Part shown: one piece after another, positions 50,142-58,594 of the stretch
Layout: each line of letters opens with the position of its first letter
Position numbering within the stretch: the stretch's first letter is position 1
NCBI GenBank assembly: GCA_963785765.1
Contig: CAWAWM010000004.1
Span: 744,001-808,000 of the forward strand
Source: DATBGO01 sp963785765
GTDB taxonomy: Bacteria > Actinomycetota > Actinomycetes > Streptosporangiales > Streptosporangiaceae
Direction of reading: 5' to 3'
Length of the DNA stretch: 64,000 bases
Notes under the pieces: generated by a model
What the model was told of the DNA's origin: nothing
The model's database searches: none
What the model saw: only the letters and a program-made list of their open reading frames with translations
Translations under genes and position numbers: made by a program

Positions 50142-50624
50142 TCAGGAGCCCGGCGTCCACGCCCTGGTGCTCACCGCGATGGCGTTCCACGCGTTGATCG
50201 CCACGATCAGGGACACCAGCGCGGCGACCTCGTCGGGGCTGAACTCCGCGGCCACCGCGTCGTAGGCGGCCTGCGGCACGTGACTGTCGGCCAGCCGCGT
50301 GACGGTCTCGGTGAAGGCGAGCGCGGCCCGCTCCCGGTCGGTGAAGTACGGAGTCTCGGCCCAGGCCGGCAGCGCGTAGATGCGCTGCTCGGTCTCGCCG
50401 ATCGCCCGGGCGTCCTTGGTGTGCACGTTGATGCAGTACGCGCAGCCGTTGAGCTGCGAGGCGCGGATCCGGACCAGCTCCCGCAGCCGGGGGTCGAAAT
50501 CGACCCGGTCCAGTTCCTTGGTGGCCGCCCGGTCGAGCTGGCTCATCGCGCGGTAAAACCCGGCCGCGCGGGCCTCGAAGTCGAGTCGGACGGGGATCTG
50601 TGTCGTGCTCTCCGTGATGGTCAT
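50142..50624 (-). CDS. AhpD-like alkylhydroperoxidase/CMD-family protein
   Basis: A 160-residue CMD-family protein with the intact redox motif NGCAYCINVHTKDA (CxxC plus His), as in AhpD, and NAWNAIAVSTR near the C-terminus. It probably acts as a small thiol peroxidase or in a related redox reaction. It is divergent from a MocR-type regulator with only 47 bp between starts, suggesting that regulator controls it. Confidence 0.9.
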   Translation of the reverse strand: MTITESTTQIPVRLDFEARAAGFYRAMSQLDRAATKELDRVDFDPRLRELVRIRASQLNGCAYCINVHTKDARAIGETEQRIYALPAWAETPYFTDRERAALAFTETVTRLADSHVPQAAYDAVAAEFSPDEVAALVSLIVAINAWNAIAVSTRAWTPGS

Positions 50625-50637
50625 ACTTCGAGCCTAG

Positions 50638-50666
50638 GCAAGGTACCTGCCCACGGGTAAGGTCCA
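50638..50666. promoter_or_regulatory. Possible MocR operator
   Basis: Two direct repeats, CAAGGTACC and TAAGGTCCA, 19 bp apart in the 47-bp divergent promoter; MocR proteins typically bind direct repeats in such positions. Confidence 0.4.
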
Positions 50667-50671
50667 ATTCC

Positions 50672-52156
50672 ATGCCAGATACTTGGGCAACTTCGGGGCT
50701 CGACCTGCACCTGGAGCTGACCGGCCGCCGGGTGCGCAGCGGCCTGGAGGCGGCCCTGCGGGACGCCGTGCGGACTGGTCGGCTGCGTCCGGGCACCCAG
50801 CTGCCTTCCTCGCGCGCGCTGGCCAGCGACCTGGGTATCGCCAGGAACACCGTGGCGGAGGCGTACGGCCAGCTCGTCGCGGAGGGCTGGCTGACCGCGC
50901 GGCGGGGCTCGGGAACACAGGTCGCCGATCGGGCCGCCGAGGCCGCCGCGCCCGCGCGGGCGACGGGACAGTCGGCGGCACAGGCGGCGGGACGGTCGAC
51001 GGCCCAGGGGGCGGCCCAGGCAGCGGGACGGGCGGCGGTACAGGCGGCGGGACAGGCGGACCGGCTGCGCTATGACCTGCGGCCCGGCTCGCCAGACCTG
51101 TCCGCGTTCCCGCGCCAGGAGTGGCTCGCCGCGGCCCGCCGCAGCCTGTCCGCCGCACCGTCCAAGGCGCTGGGCTACGGCGACCCGCGCGGCCGCCCGG
51201 AACTGCGCCGCGCGCTGGCCGGATACCTCTCCCGGGCCCGGGGCGTGCGCGCTGACCCGGGCCGGATCGTCATCTGCTCGGGTTTCACTCACGGCCTGGG
51301 GCTGTTGTGCCAGGCGCTGCGAGCGGGCGGCGCGGCCGTCCTGGCCACCGAGGCCTACGGCCTGCCCGTGCACCGTGACGTGGCCGCCGCCCGCGGGCTG
51401 CGCCTGACGTCCCTGCCCGTCGATGCCGACGGCGCGGCAGTCAGCGAGATCGGCGGCGCGGCCGCGGTGCTGCTGACCCCGGCGCACCAGTTCCCGCTCG
51501 GCGTGGCACTGGCCGCAGGACGGCGCGCCATGGCGGTGGAGTGGGCCCGCCGGACCGGCGGGCTGGTGATCGAGGACGACTACGACGGAGAGTTCCGTTA
51601 CGACCGGCAGCCGATCGGTGCGGTGCAGGCGCTCGCGCCCGAGCACGTCGTCTACGCGGGCACCGCGAGCAAGAGCCTGGTGCCGGGGCTGCAGCTGGGC
51701 TGGCTGGTCCTTCCGGCCCAGCTGGTTGACGAGGTAGCCGCGGTCATAACGCTGGCCGGCGGCTACCCCGCCGCCCTCGACCAGCTCACCCTGGCCGAGT
51801 TCATCGAATCCGGCCGCTACGACCGCCAGCTTCGCCGCGCCCGCCTGGCCTACCGGCGGCGCCGCGACCAGCTGGTCGCGGCGCTACGGCGGCAGGCTCC
51901 GGACGTGCAGGTCACCGGTATCGCGGCCGGCCTGCACATAGTGCTGACGCTGCCCGCCGGCCAGCGCGAGGATGAGGTGGTCAGCCGCGCGGCCCGCCGC
52001 GGCCTGGCCCTCGAAGGGCTCGGCCAGTACCGCGCGCAGCGCCGGCACACCCGCGGCCCGTCCCTGGTCGTGGGCTACGGCACGCCCGCGGAGCATGCGT
52101 TCACCGGGGCCGTGGCCCGGCTGTGCGCCGTGCTCAGTGAGGCCGCCGGCCCGTGA
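50672..52156 (+). CDS. MocR/PdxR-type GntR-aminotransferase regulator
   Basis: A 494-residue fusion of a GntR winged helix (about 15-90, LPSSRALASDLGIARNTVAE) to a fold-type I aminotransferase-like domain (about 130-490). PLP-binding lysine in YAGTASKSLVPGLQLGW; upstream Asp/Tyr in VIEDDYDGEFRYD. The linker (about 93-128) is Ala/Gln/Gly-rich and built from repeats such as AAQAAGR. Likely senses PLP or an amino compound. Divergent from the AhpD-like gene. Confidence 0.9.
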   Translation: MPDTWATSGLDLHLELTGRRVRSGLEAALRDAVRTGRLRPGTQLPSSRALASDLGIARNTVAEAYGQLVAEGWLTARRGSGTQVADRAAEAAAPARATGQSAAQAAGRSTAQGAAQAAGRAAVQAAGQADRLRYDLRPGSPDLSAFPRQEWLAAARRSLSAAPSKALGYGDPRGRPELRRALAGYLSRARGVRADPGRIVICSGFTHGLGLLCQALRAGGAAVLATEAYGLPVHRDVAAARGLRLTSLPVDADGAAVSEIGGAAAVLLTPAHQFPLGVALAAGRRAMAVEWARRTGGLVIEDDYDGEFRYDRQPIGAVQALAPEHVVYAGTASKSLVPGLQLGWLVLPAQLVDEVAAVITLAGGYPAALDQLTLAEFIESGRYDRQLRRARLAYRRRRDQLVAALRRQAPDVQVTGIAAGLHIVLTLPAGQREDEVVSRAARRGLALEGLGQYRAQRRHTRGPSLVVGYGTPAEHAFTGAVARLCAVLSEAAGP

Positions 52157-52161
52157 GCCAG

Positions 52162-52263
52162 CCCGCTCCTGCGCCCGCCCCGCTCCTGCGCCCGCCCCGC
52201 TCCTGAGCCCGCCCGCTCCTCAGCCCGCCCGCTCCTCAGCCCGCCCGCTCCTGCGCCCGCCCC
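52162..52263. repeat. CCCGCTCCT-rich minisatellite
   Basis: About six units of the type CCCGCTCCTGCGCCCGCC or CCCGCTCCTCAGCCCGCC, between the MocR stop and the polymerase-domain gene. Confidence 0.85.
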
Positions 52264-52341
52264 TGATCATGCAGCGCCCTGACCGAGGTCAGCATGCTGG
52301 ACCGGCCGGGTTCCGCGCTCCGGTGTGGTTAGTTTCTTGGT

Positions 52342-53271
52342 ATGGCCACGGCAGCAGAAACCGAACTCGAGGTCGGGAACCGGACCGTGCGGATCTCCAA
52401 CCCGGACCGGGTCTACTTCCCGGCCCGCGGTGAGACCAAGCTCGACCTGGCCCGCTACTACCTGTCGGTCGGCGACGGCATCGTGCGCGCGCTGCGCGAG
52501 CGGCCATGCATGATGCATCGCTTCCCGTCCGGGGTCAGCGGCGAGAAAGTGCACCAAAAGCGCATTCCGAACGGCGCTCCCCCGTGGCTCGAGACGGTCC
52601 GGGTGGACTTTCCGCGCTACGGCAGGCACGCCGACGAGCTGTGCGTGACCGAGCTGGCCAGCGTGGCGTGGGCGGTCCAGATGTCCGCGGTGGAGTTCCA
52701 TCCCTGGAACTCCAGGCGGGCGGACACCGAACGGCCCGACGAGTGGCGCATCGACCTGGACCCGATGCCGCAGTGCGAGTTCGCCACGGTGCGCCGGGTG
52801 GCCCAGGTCTGTCGCGAGATTCTCGACGAGCTGGGCGCGGTCGGGTGGCCGAAGACCTCGGGCGGCAACGGGCTGCACATCTACGTGCGGATCGCGCCGC
52901 GATGGGGCTTCGCCGACGTCAGGCGGGCGGCGTTCGCCTTCGCCCGGGAGGTGGAGCGCCGCGTGCCGGATGCCGTGACCACCACCTGGTGGCGCAAGGA
53001 CCGGGATCCCGCCATGCTGTTCGTCGACTACAACCAGAACGCCCGCGACCACACCATCGCCAGCGCCTATTCGGTCCGCGGCGTGCCGGAAGCGACCGTG
53101 TCCACGCCGATCAGCTGGGCTGAGGTCGACTCCGTCGAGCCACGCGAGTTTACTATCGCGACCGTGCCTGCCCGCTTCGCCAGGCTCGGCGACCTGCACG
53201 AGGGCATCGACGACGCCGTCTACTCGCTGGACACCCTGCTGGAGTGGGCCGACCGCGACGGCCTCGACTAG
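52342..53271 (+). CDS. LigD-type primase/polymerase domain protein (stand-alone)
   Basis: A 309-residue archaeo-eukaryotic primase-superfamily polymerase like the PolDom of bacterial LigD used in non-homologous end joining. The catalytic DxD is in WRIDLDPMPQ and the nucleotide-binding motif is SGGNGLHIYVRI; HQKRIPNGAP supplies the DNA-end-binding part. No ligase or nuclease domain is fused, and ku is not in the window. GTG/ATG choice is not an issue (ATG after TTGGT). Stand-alone PolDom proteins are common in actinobacteria. Confidence 0.9.
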   Translation: MATAAETELEVGNRTVRISNPDRVYFPARGETKLDLARYYLSVGDGIVRALRERPCMMHRFPSGVSGEKVHQKRIPNGAPPWLETVRVDFPRYGRHADELCVTELASVAWAVQMSAVEFHPWNSRRADTERPDEWRIDLDPMPQCEFATVRRVAQVCREILDELGAVGWPKTSGGNGLHIYVRIAPRWGFADVRRAAFAFAREVERRVPDAVTTTWWRKDRDPAMLFVDYNQNARDHTIASAYSVRGVPEATVSTPISWAEVDSVEPREFTIATVPARFARLGDLHEGIDDAVYSLDTLLEWADRDGLD

Positions 53272-53303
53272 CGGCTGCCCTGGCTAAGCCCGCCCGGCCA
53301 GGC

Positions 53304-53972
53304 TTAGCGGCGCGCCTCCGCCAGCGCGGCGCGCACCGTATCGGCGTCCGCCGGCAGGCCGGCTTCGTCGTCGAACGTCCCGTAGGGGGCGCCGTAGGCG
53401 GGCGTTCCCGGCTGCTGGCGCCAGCCCTCGGCCAGCGGGCCGGCGTCGACGGCGCCGTAGCCGATCGAGTCGAGGAACGCGGTCACCGCGGCTTTCGCGC
53501 CCGGATCGTCGCCCGCGATGGGCAGGAACGTGCGATCGGCCGCTCCGGCCGGGCGGGCCAGCGACAGCAAGTGCTTGAAGAAGATGTTGTTGAAGACCTT
53601 CACGACCGCGGCCTGCGGCAGGTGGCGCTGCAGCAGCTCGCTGCTGGTGACCGAGCCGCTGTCCAGCTCGGCGATCTGGCCGTCGCGCTGCGGATAGTAG
53701 TTATTGGCGTCGAGCACCGTCTTACCGGCCAGCGGCCCGACCGGAACGCTGCGGTACGCCTTCAGCGGGATGGCCACCACCACCAGGTCGCCCGCGGCTG
53801 CTGCCTCCGCAGCGGTCGCGGCGCGGGCCAGCGGGCCGAGTTCGGCGGCCAGGTCGGTCAGGGTCTGCGGGCCGCGGGAGTTGCTCAGCACCACCTGGTG
53901 CCCGGCCGCCACGCTGAGCCTCGCCACCGTGCTGCCTATTCGTCCGCTGCCGATGAATCCCAGTGTCGTCAT
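53304..53972 (-). CDS. F420/NADP oxidoreductase-like NAD(P)-binding protein
   Basis: A 222-residue single Rossmann-domain protein with LGFIGSGRIGSTVARLSVAAG and SNSRGPQTL as NADP-binding elements, then LVVVAIPLKAYRSVP. It resembles NADPH-dependent F420 reductases and the F420-NADP family of mixed function. It lies next to a PPOX-type F420-dependent protein, which supports but does not prove F420 use. Confidence 0.82.
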   Translation of the reverse strand: MTTLGFIGSGRIGSTVARLSVAAGHQVVLSNSRGPQTLTDLAAELGPLARAATAAEAAAAGDLVVVAIPLKAYRSVPVGPLAGKTVLDANNYYPQRDGQIAELDSGSVTSSELLQRHLPQAAVVKVFNNIFFKHLLSLARPAGAADRTFLPIAGDDPGAKAAVTAFLDSIGYGAVDAGPLAEGWRQQPGTPAYGAPYGTFDDEAGLPADADTVRAALAEARR

Positions 53973-54069
53973 GCGGACGCCAACCCCAGGTCGTTAACGA
54001 TCATTCCCGCCGCCCGCCGATATCAGCATGACCATGCTCGTCGGCTGGCCGGGTCCCTACGATCAGGCC

Positions 54070-54480
54070 ATGACGATCAGTGACGAGAAATACGTCGCGT
54101 CGACCACGTACCGCAAGTCGGGCGCGGCCGTGACGACGCCCACCTGGATCGTGGCGCTTGATGGCGGCCAGGTCGGTTTCTGGACCTCTTCGGCGTCCGG
54201 CAAATACAAGCGGCTGCGCAACAACCACCGGATCACGCTGCAGCCCTCCGATGCACGCGGCCGGGTCAAGTCCGCTCCGCCCGTGGACGGCACCGCGGAG
54301 CTGGTGACCTCCGGTGCCGAATTCGATGCGATTCAGCGCCAGGTCCGGGCCAAATATGGCGTCATGGTCCAGATATCCAGGTTCTTCAATACCCTCGGCC
54401 ACATCGGCAAGGGGAAATTCCCCTACGGCGATGTCGGCGTGGTCATTACCCTCAGTGACCCGGCTTCGCCGACGAGCTGA
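54070..54480 (+). CDS. PPOX-class F420-type oxidoreductase
   Basis: A 136-residue split-barrel protein with the family motifs YVASTTYRKSGAAVTTPTWI, SGKYKRLRNNHRITLQPSD and a C-terminal Gly-rich loop. In mycobacteria this family binds F420 and reduces or oxidises small cofactors. Start at MTISDEKYVA. Divergent from the F420/NADP reductase-like gene (about 97 bp). Confidence 0.85.
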   Translation: MTISDEKYVASTTYRKSGAAVTTPTWIVALDGGQVGFWTSSASGKYKRLRNNHRITLQPSDARGRVKSAPPVDGTAELVTSGAEFDAIQRQVRAKYGVMVQISRFFNTLGHIGKGKFPYGDVGVVITLSDPASPTS

Positions 54481-54551
54481 CGGCCGGGACCGGCGGGGCG
54501 GCACCGGCACCGGCACCGGCTTGGCCGTCCACGGCAGCAGGCAGGAGCGGC

Positions 54552-55802
54552 ATGCGGGTCGTAGTGGTGGGGGCCGGCTTCGCTGGCTTGCTCGCGGCGT
54601 GCCGGATAGCCGTGGCCGGCCACGAGGTACTGGTCCTGGAGGCCAGAGACCGCGTCGGCGGCCGCGTCTGGTCGCAGGAACTGGTGCCCGGCGATCCGCG
54701 GACCACGATCGAGCGGGGCGCCGAGTTCGTCCTGGACGGCTACGACGTGATGCGGGGCGTGCTGACCGAGTTCGGCCTGGAGCTCGCGGATACCACCATG
54801 TCCTATTACGAACGGGAACCCCGCGGCGGCCAGGTGACCACGCACCAGGACGTCGCCCGCTGCGCCGCGGCCGTGGCCGCGGCCGCCGCCGACGTCGCGC
54901 CAGGCACCTCGCTGGCCGATCTGGTCCGGGCCGATCTGGTCTCGGGCCCGGACAGCCCGCCGGCCGCGCTCGCCGCTTATGTCTCCAGGGTCGAGGTCAC
55001 GAACGGCGTCGGCGCAGACGTCCTGGCGGCCGCGTCGGCCGACGATGTGACGGCGGGCTTCGAGCGGCGGCCGTGCTGGCGGGTGGCCGGGGGTAACCAG
55101 CGGCTGGCCTACGGCCTGGCCGACCGTCTGGCCGGCCGTCTCGGGGCAGCGGTCAGGCTGCGGAGCCCGGTGCGGTCGATCCAGCAAGATCACGACGGCG
55201 TCCGCGTGCTGACCGGCAACGATGCGGTGACCGGCGACGCGGTGATCGTCGCGGTGCCGATGGCCGTGCTGCGGAGGCTGCATTTCTTCCCGCCATGGCC
55301 AGCTGGCAGCCGCGCCGCCTGGGCCCGGGCCGGCCTGGCGCACAACGCCAAGCTGCACGTGCCGCTGACCGGTCCGGCGGCCGCCACGGCGGTGCAGAGC
55401 GTGCCGGACCGGTTCTGGACCTGGACCGCGACCGACGCGACCGGGGAAGTCCAGCCGGTCCTGCATGCCTTCGGCGGCACCGAGGCCGGGCTGGCCGCCC
55501 TCGCGGTGACCGGCGGCCCGGCGTACTGGGCTTCGCGGGTGGCGGCGCTGCGGCCGGAGCTGGCGCTGGACCTGGACCTGGACCTGGCCATCGTCACCAC
55601 CTGGAACGACGACCCGTGGGCCGGTGAGTCGTACTCCGCGCACACCGTCAACGTGGCGGACGGCGACGACGACCTCATCGCCGCGCCGGCCGGCCGCGTG
55701 CACATCGCCGGCGAGCACACGGCCGGCTCCTGGGCGGGCCTGATGGAAGGCGCACTGCGGTCCGGCGTGCGCGCGGCCGACGAGGTGCTCGCGACCGCCT
55801 GA
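54552..55802 (+). CDS. Flavin-dependent amine oxidase family protein
   Basis: A 416-residue FAD enzyme with the N-terminal dinucleotide fold VVVVGAGFAGLLAACRIAVA, LEARDRVGGRVW and the C-terminal FAD-binding AGEHTAGSWAGLMEGALRSG. This is the monoamine oxidase/phytoene-desaturase-like layout. GGAG precedes the ATG. Substrate unknown. Confidence 0.88.
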   Translation: MRVVVVGAGFAGLLAACRIAVAGHEVLVLEARDRVGGRVWSQELVPGDPRTTIERGAEFVLDGYDVMRGVLTEFGLELADTTMSYYEREPRGGQVTTHQDVARCAAAVAAAAADVAPGTSLADLVRADLVSGPDSPPAALAAYVSRVEVTNGVGADVLAAASADDVTAGFERRPCWRVAGGNQRLAYGLADRLAGRLGAAVRLRSPVRSIQQDHDGVRVLTGNDAVTGDAVIVAVPMAVLRRLHFFPPWPAGSRAAWARAGLAHNAKLHVPLTGPAAATAVQSVPDRFWTWTATDATGEVQPVLHAFGGTEAGLAALAVTGGPAYWASRVAALRPELALDLDLDLAIVTTWNDDPWAGESYSAHTVNVADGDDDLIAAPAGRVHIAGEHTAGSWAGLMEGALRSGVRAADEVLATA

Positions 55803-55815
55803 CCGTCGCTGGCAG

Positions 55816-56664
55816 TCAGCCGCAGCGGCCGGCCATGGCCTGCGTGCCGATCACCGCCAGCAGCTTGAGCTGGTCGGCGGCGTCGCTGGCCGGCGGCGCG
55901 GTGTAGGCGACAATGCGCAGGTCGCTGCCCGGGACGGTGAGGACATCGCAGTCGAGAGTGACCGGCCCGACCGCCGGGTGCTCGATGGTCTTATGGTCCG
56001 CCTGGTGAACGCCGACGGCGCGGGCCTTCCACAGCGCCGCGAACCGGCTGCTGGCCGCGCACAGGTCGGCGACAAGCCGCCGCAAGCCTGCATCCTGCGG
56101 GTAGCGGGCGGTGGCCGATCTGAGGTCGGCGACCGCGGATGCCTCGAAGGCGGCTTCCTGCTCCGGGCTGTGCGTGACCCGGCCCGGCTGACCGGTGAAA
56201 TGCCGCCACAGCAGGTTGCGGTCTCTTCCGCGCCGCTCGGACGGGTCCCCCATCAGGGCCGCCCACAACGGGTTCCAGGCGATCAGGTTCCAGGCCGGGT
56301 CATAGCAGCCGACCGCGACCTCGAGCTGGTCAAGCAGCCGCTGCACCCCGGGGGTCAGGCCGGCCGTGATGTGCCCTGCGGCAGGCGGCGGCTGCCCGGC
56401 CAGGGTGAACAGATGCTGGCGTTCGGCATCGGACAGCCGCAGGGCCCGGGCCAGAGCCGTGAGGACCTGCGCCGACGGGCTGGCCGCCCGGCCCTGCTCG
56501 AGCCGGGTGATGTAGTCGGCCGACACGCCCGCCAGCAGGGCCAGTTCCTCACGTCGTAGCCCGGCGGCCCGGCGCTGACCACCCGCGGGCAGCCCGACCT
56601 CGGCCGGGCTGAGGCGGTCACGCCAGCCACGCAGCGCCTGGCCGAGCTCATTGACAGTGCGCAC
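55816..56664 (-). CDS. MmyB-like XRE transcriptional regulator
   Basis: A 282-residue regulator with an N-terminal helix-turn-helix (RREELALLAGVSADYITRLE at about 40-60) and a C-terminal MmyB-like PAS-type ligand domain (WNLIAWNPLWAALMGDPSER). The GTG at 56664 (VRTVNELGQALR) was chosen because the longer frame overlaps the divergent gene's promoter. Members usually repress an adjacent oxidoreductase gene; here the divergent SDR is the obvious target. Confidence 0.88.
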   Translation of the reverse strand: MRTVNELGQALRGWRDRLSPAEVGLPAGGQRRAAGLRREELALLAGVSADYITRLEQGRAASPSAQVLTALARALRLSDAERQHLFTLAGQPPPAAGHITAGLTPGVQRLLDQLEVAVGCYDPAWNLIAWNPLWAALMGDPSERRGRDRNLLWRHFTGQPGRVTHSPEQEAAFEASAVADLRSATARYPQDAGLRRLVADLCAASSRFAALWKARAVGVHQADHKTIEHPAVGPVTLDCDVLTVPGSDLRIVAYTAPPASDAADQLKLLAVIGTQAMAGRCG

Positions 56665-56777
56665 CCATCCAGTATGCGTGCGGCCCGCGGGCCGGCCCGC
56701 GCTGCAGCCTGGTACCGCTGATCCCAGGAAGAGCCTGCTACTTCCTGCGAGCCGGCTGGCCAGCCAGGCTGAACCGC

Positions 56778-57473
56778 ATGACAACCACCCTGATCACCGG
56801 AGCCAACAAGGGCCTGGGCTTCCAGGCCGCAGGACAGCTGATCGCCGCCGGGCACACCGTCTACCTCGGGGCGCGCGACCGGCAGCGCGGCGCGGATGCC
56901 GCCGCCAGGCTCGGCGCGCGCCCGCTGCTGATCGACGTCACCAGCGACGACTCCGTCCAGGCCGCTGCGGCGCTCATCCAGGAGCAGGCCGGCCACCTCG
57001 ACGTACTGATCAACAACGCCGGCATCAGCGGCGGCCGCAAGCCCCCCGGCGAGGTCACCGCCGCCGACCTGCAGACGGTCTACGACACCAACGTCTTCGG
57101 GGTCGTCCGCGTCACCCGGGCCTTCCTGCCGCTGCTGCAGGCCGCCGGCGCGCCCGTCATCGTGAACGTCAGCAGCGGCATGGGCTCGCTGGCCATCACC
57201 ACCGACCCGAGCCGGTTCGAGTCCACCCTGCCCGGCCTGGCCTACCCGTCCTCCAAGGCGGCCCTGAACATGGTGACCTCGCAGTACGCCAAGGCGTTCC
57301 CGGCGATCAGGATCAATGCCGTCGACCCCGGCTACACCGCCACCGACCTGAACGGCCACCGGGGCACCCAGACCGTCGAGCAGGGCGCCGTGATCATCGT
57401 GCGCATGGCGACCAGCACGCCCGACGGCCCCACCGGTGGTTACTTCGACGCCGCCGGCCCGGTCCCCTGGTAG
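56778..57473 (+). CDS. Short-chain dehydrogenase/reductase
   Basis: A 231-residue SDR with TLITGANKGLGFQAAGQL, NNAGISGG, VNVSSGMGSL and YPSSKAALNM, close to carbonyl-reductase-like members that sit beside MmyB-type regulators in actinobacteria. It probably reduces a carbonyl compound with NADPH. Divergent from the regulator across about 110 bp. A short palindrome CACGAACTTCGTG lies just after the stop (57479-57491). Confidence 0.9.
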   Translation: MTTTLITGANKGLGFQAAGQLIAAGHTVYLGARDRQRGADAAARLGARPLLIDVTSDDSVQAAAALIQEQAGHLDVLINNAGISGGRKPPGEVTAADLQTVYDTNVFGVVRVTRAFLPLLQAAGAPVIVNVSSGMGSLAITTDPSRFESTLPGLAYPSSKAALNMVTSQYAKAFPAIRINAVDPGYTATDLNGHRGTQTVEQGAVIIVRMATSTPDGPTGGYFDAAGPVPW

Positions 57474-57567
57474 CAGAGCACGAACTTCGTGACGTTAGCT
57501 TGACACCAGCCAAGCCGTGGTGGCGGCAGGCCCGCAGACCGGACCCCGCAGACCGGACAAGGTGCCG

Positions 57568-58482
57568 ATGACCGAATACCGCGCGTCCTTCGACGCCATC
57601 ATCAGGTTCAGCAACGGCGGTGACCTGACCGCCCACGGTTTCCGCGTTGACCTGCCGGGCCCTGACCTGGACGAAGCCGGCATCGCCGCGCTGTTCGTGG
57701 CCTCGCTCGGCCTGCTGATGACGGACTCGGTGCGGCTCAGTAACGTCACGATCTTCGCCGAGCCGCACCGGGGCACCCGAGGCGGGCCGGCTGATCGCGG
57801 CCGCGGCCCGGCGCCCGCGGGCGGGCGGCTGGTCGAGCTCAGTCATGTGATCCGGGCCGGGATGATCACCTATCCCGGACTGCCGGGGCCGGTGATCACC
57901 CCGCACCTGACCAGGGAGGCCTCCCGGGATCGTTACGCGCCGGGCACCGAGTTCGCCATTGACCAGATCAACCTGGTCGGCAACACCGGGACCTATCTGG
58001 ACGCGCCGTACCACCGGTACGCCGACGGCGCCGATCTCAGCGCCATCCCGCTGGCCAGGACCGCGGAGCTGCCGGCCGTGGTGGTCCGGGTCACCGGCGC
58101 GCAGTCACCGGGTATCGACGTCGGCCAGCTGGCGGCGCTGGATGTCCGCGGCGCGGCCGTCCTGCTGCACACCGGCGACGACGCACGATTCGGCACACCG
58201 GCCTACGCCACGCGCCCCCGCTTCCTCACCCGGGCCGGCGCCGCCTGGCTGGCCGCCCGCGACGCCGCGCTGGTCGGCATCGACGCGATCAACATCGATG
58301 ACCCCGCCGACGGCGAGCGGCCGGCCCACACCCTGCTGCTGGCCGCCGGCATCCCGGTGGTCGAGCATCTGACCGGCCTGGGACAGCTGCCGCCCGCTGG
58401 GGCGCTGTTCACCGCCGCGCCGCTGCGCATCGAGGGTTTCGGCACCATCCCGGTGCGCGCCTTCGCCCGGCTGCCCGGGTGA
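57568..58482 (+). CDS. Cyclase-family (kynurenine formamidase-like) protein with N-terminal extension domain
   Basis: A 304-residue protein. The first 70 residues (MTEYRASFDAIIRFSNGGDL, then VDLPGPDLDEAGIAALFVAS) form a small separate domain joined by a Gly/Pro/Arg-rich linker. From about residue 85 a cyclase/formamidase domain follows (VELSHVIRAGMITYPGLPGP). The metal motif usually reads HTGTHxDxPxH; here it is NTGTYLDAPYH, so two of the metal-binding histidines are replaced by Asn and Tyr. Hydrolytic metal chemistry may therefore be altered. GTG at 57562 is an alternative start. Confidence 0.8.
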   Translation: MTEYRASFDAIIRFSNGGDLTAHGFRVDLPGPDLDEAGIAALFVASLGLLMTDSVRLSNVTIFAEPHRGTRGGPADRGRGPAPAGGRLVELSHVIRAGMITYPGLPGPVITPHLTREASRDRYAPGTEFAIDQINLVGNTGTYLDAPYHRYADGADLSAIPLARTAELPAVVVRVTGAQSPGIDVGQLAALDVRGAAVLLHTGDDARFGTPAYATRPRFLTRAGAAWLAARDAALVGIDAINIDDPADGERPAHTLLLAAGIPVVEHLTGLGQLPPAGALFTAAPLRIEGFGTIPVRAFARLPG

Positions 58483-58594
58483 CTGCCGGCCCGGCCTAGA
58501 CGAGCTGCCTGCTGAGGGCTGCGCCGCATGAGCATCCGGCTTCCCGTTCCCCGCGCACCGGTCCGGTTCGCCCGGCAGTCCCTAAGATGAGCTG

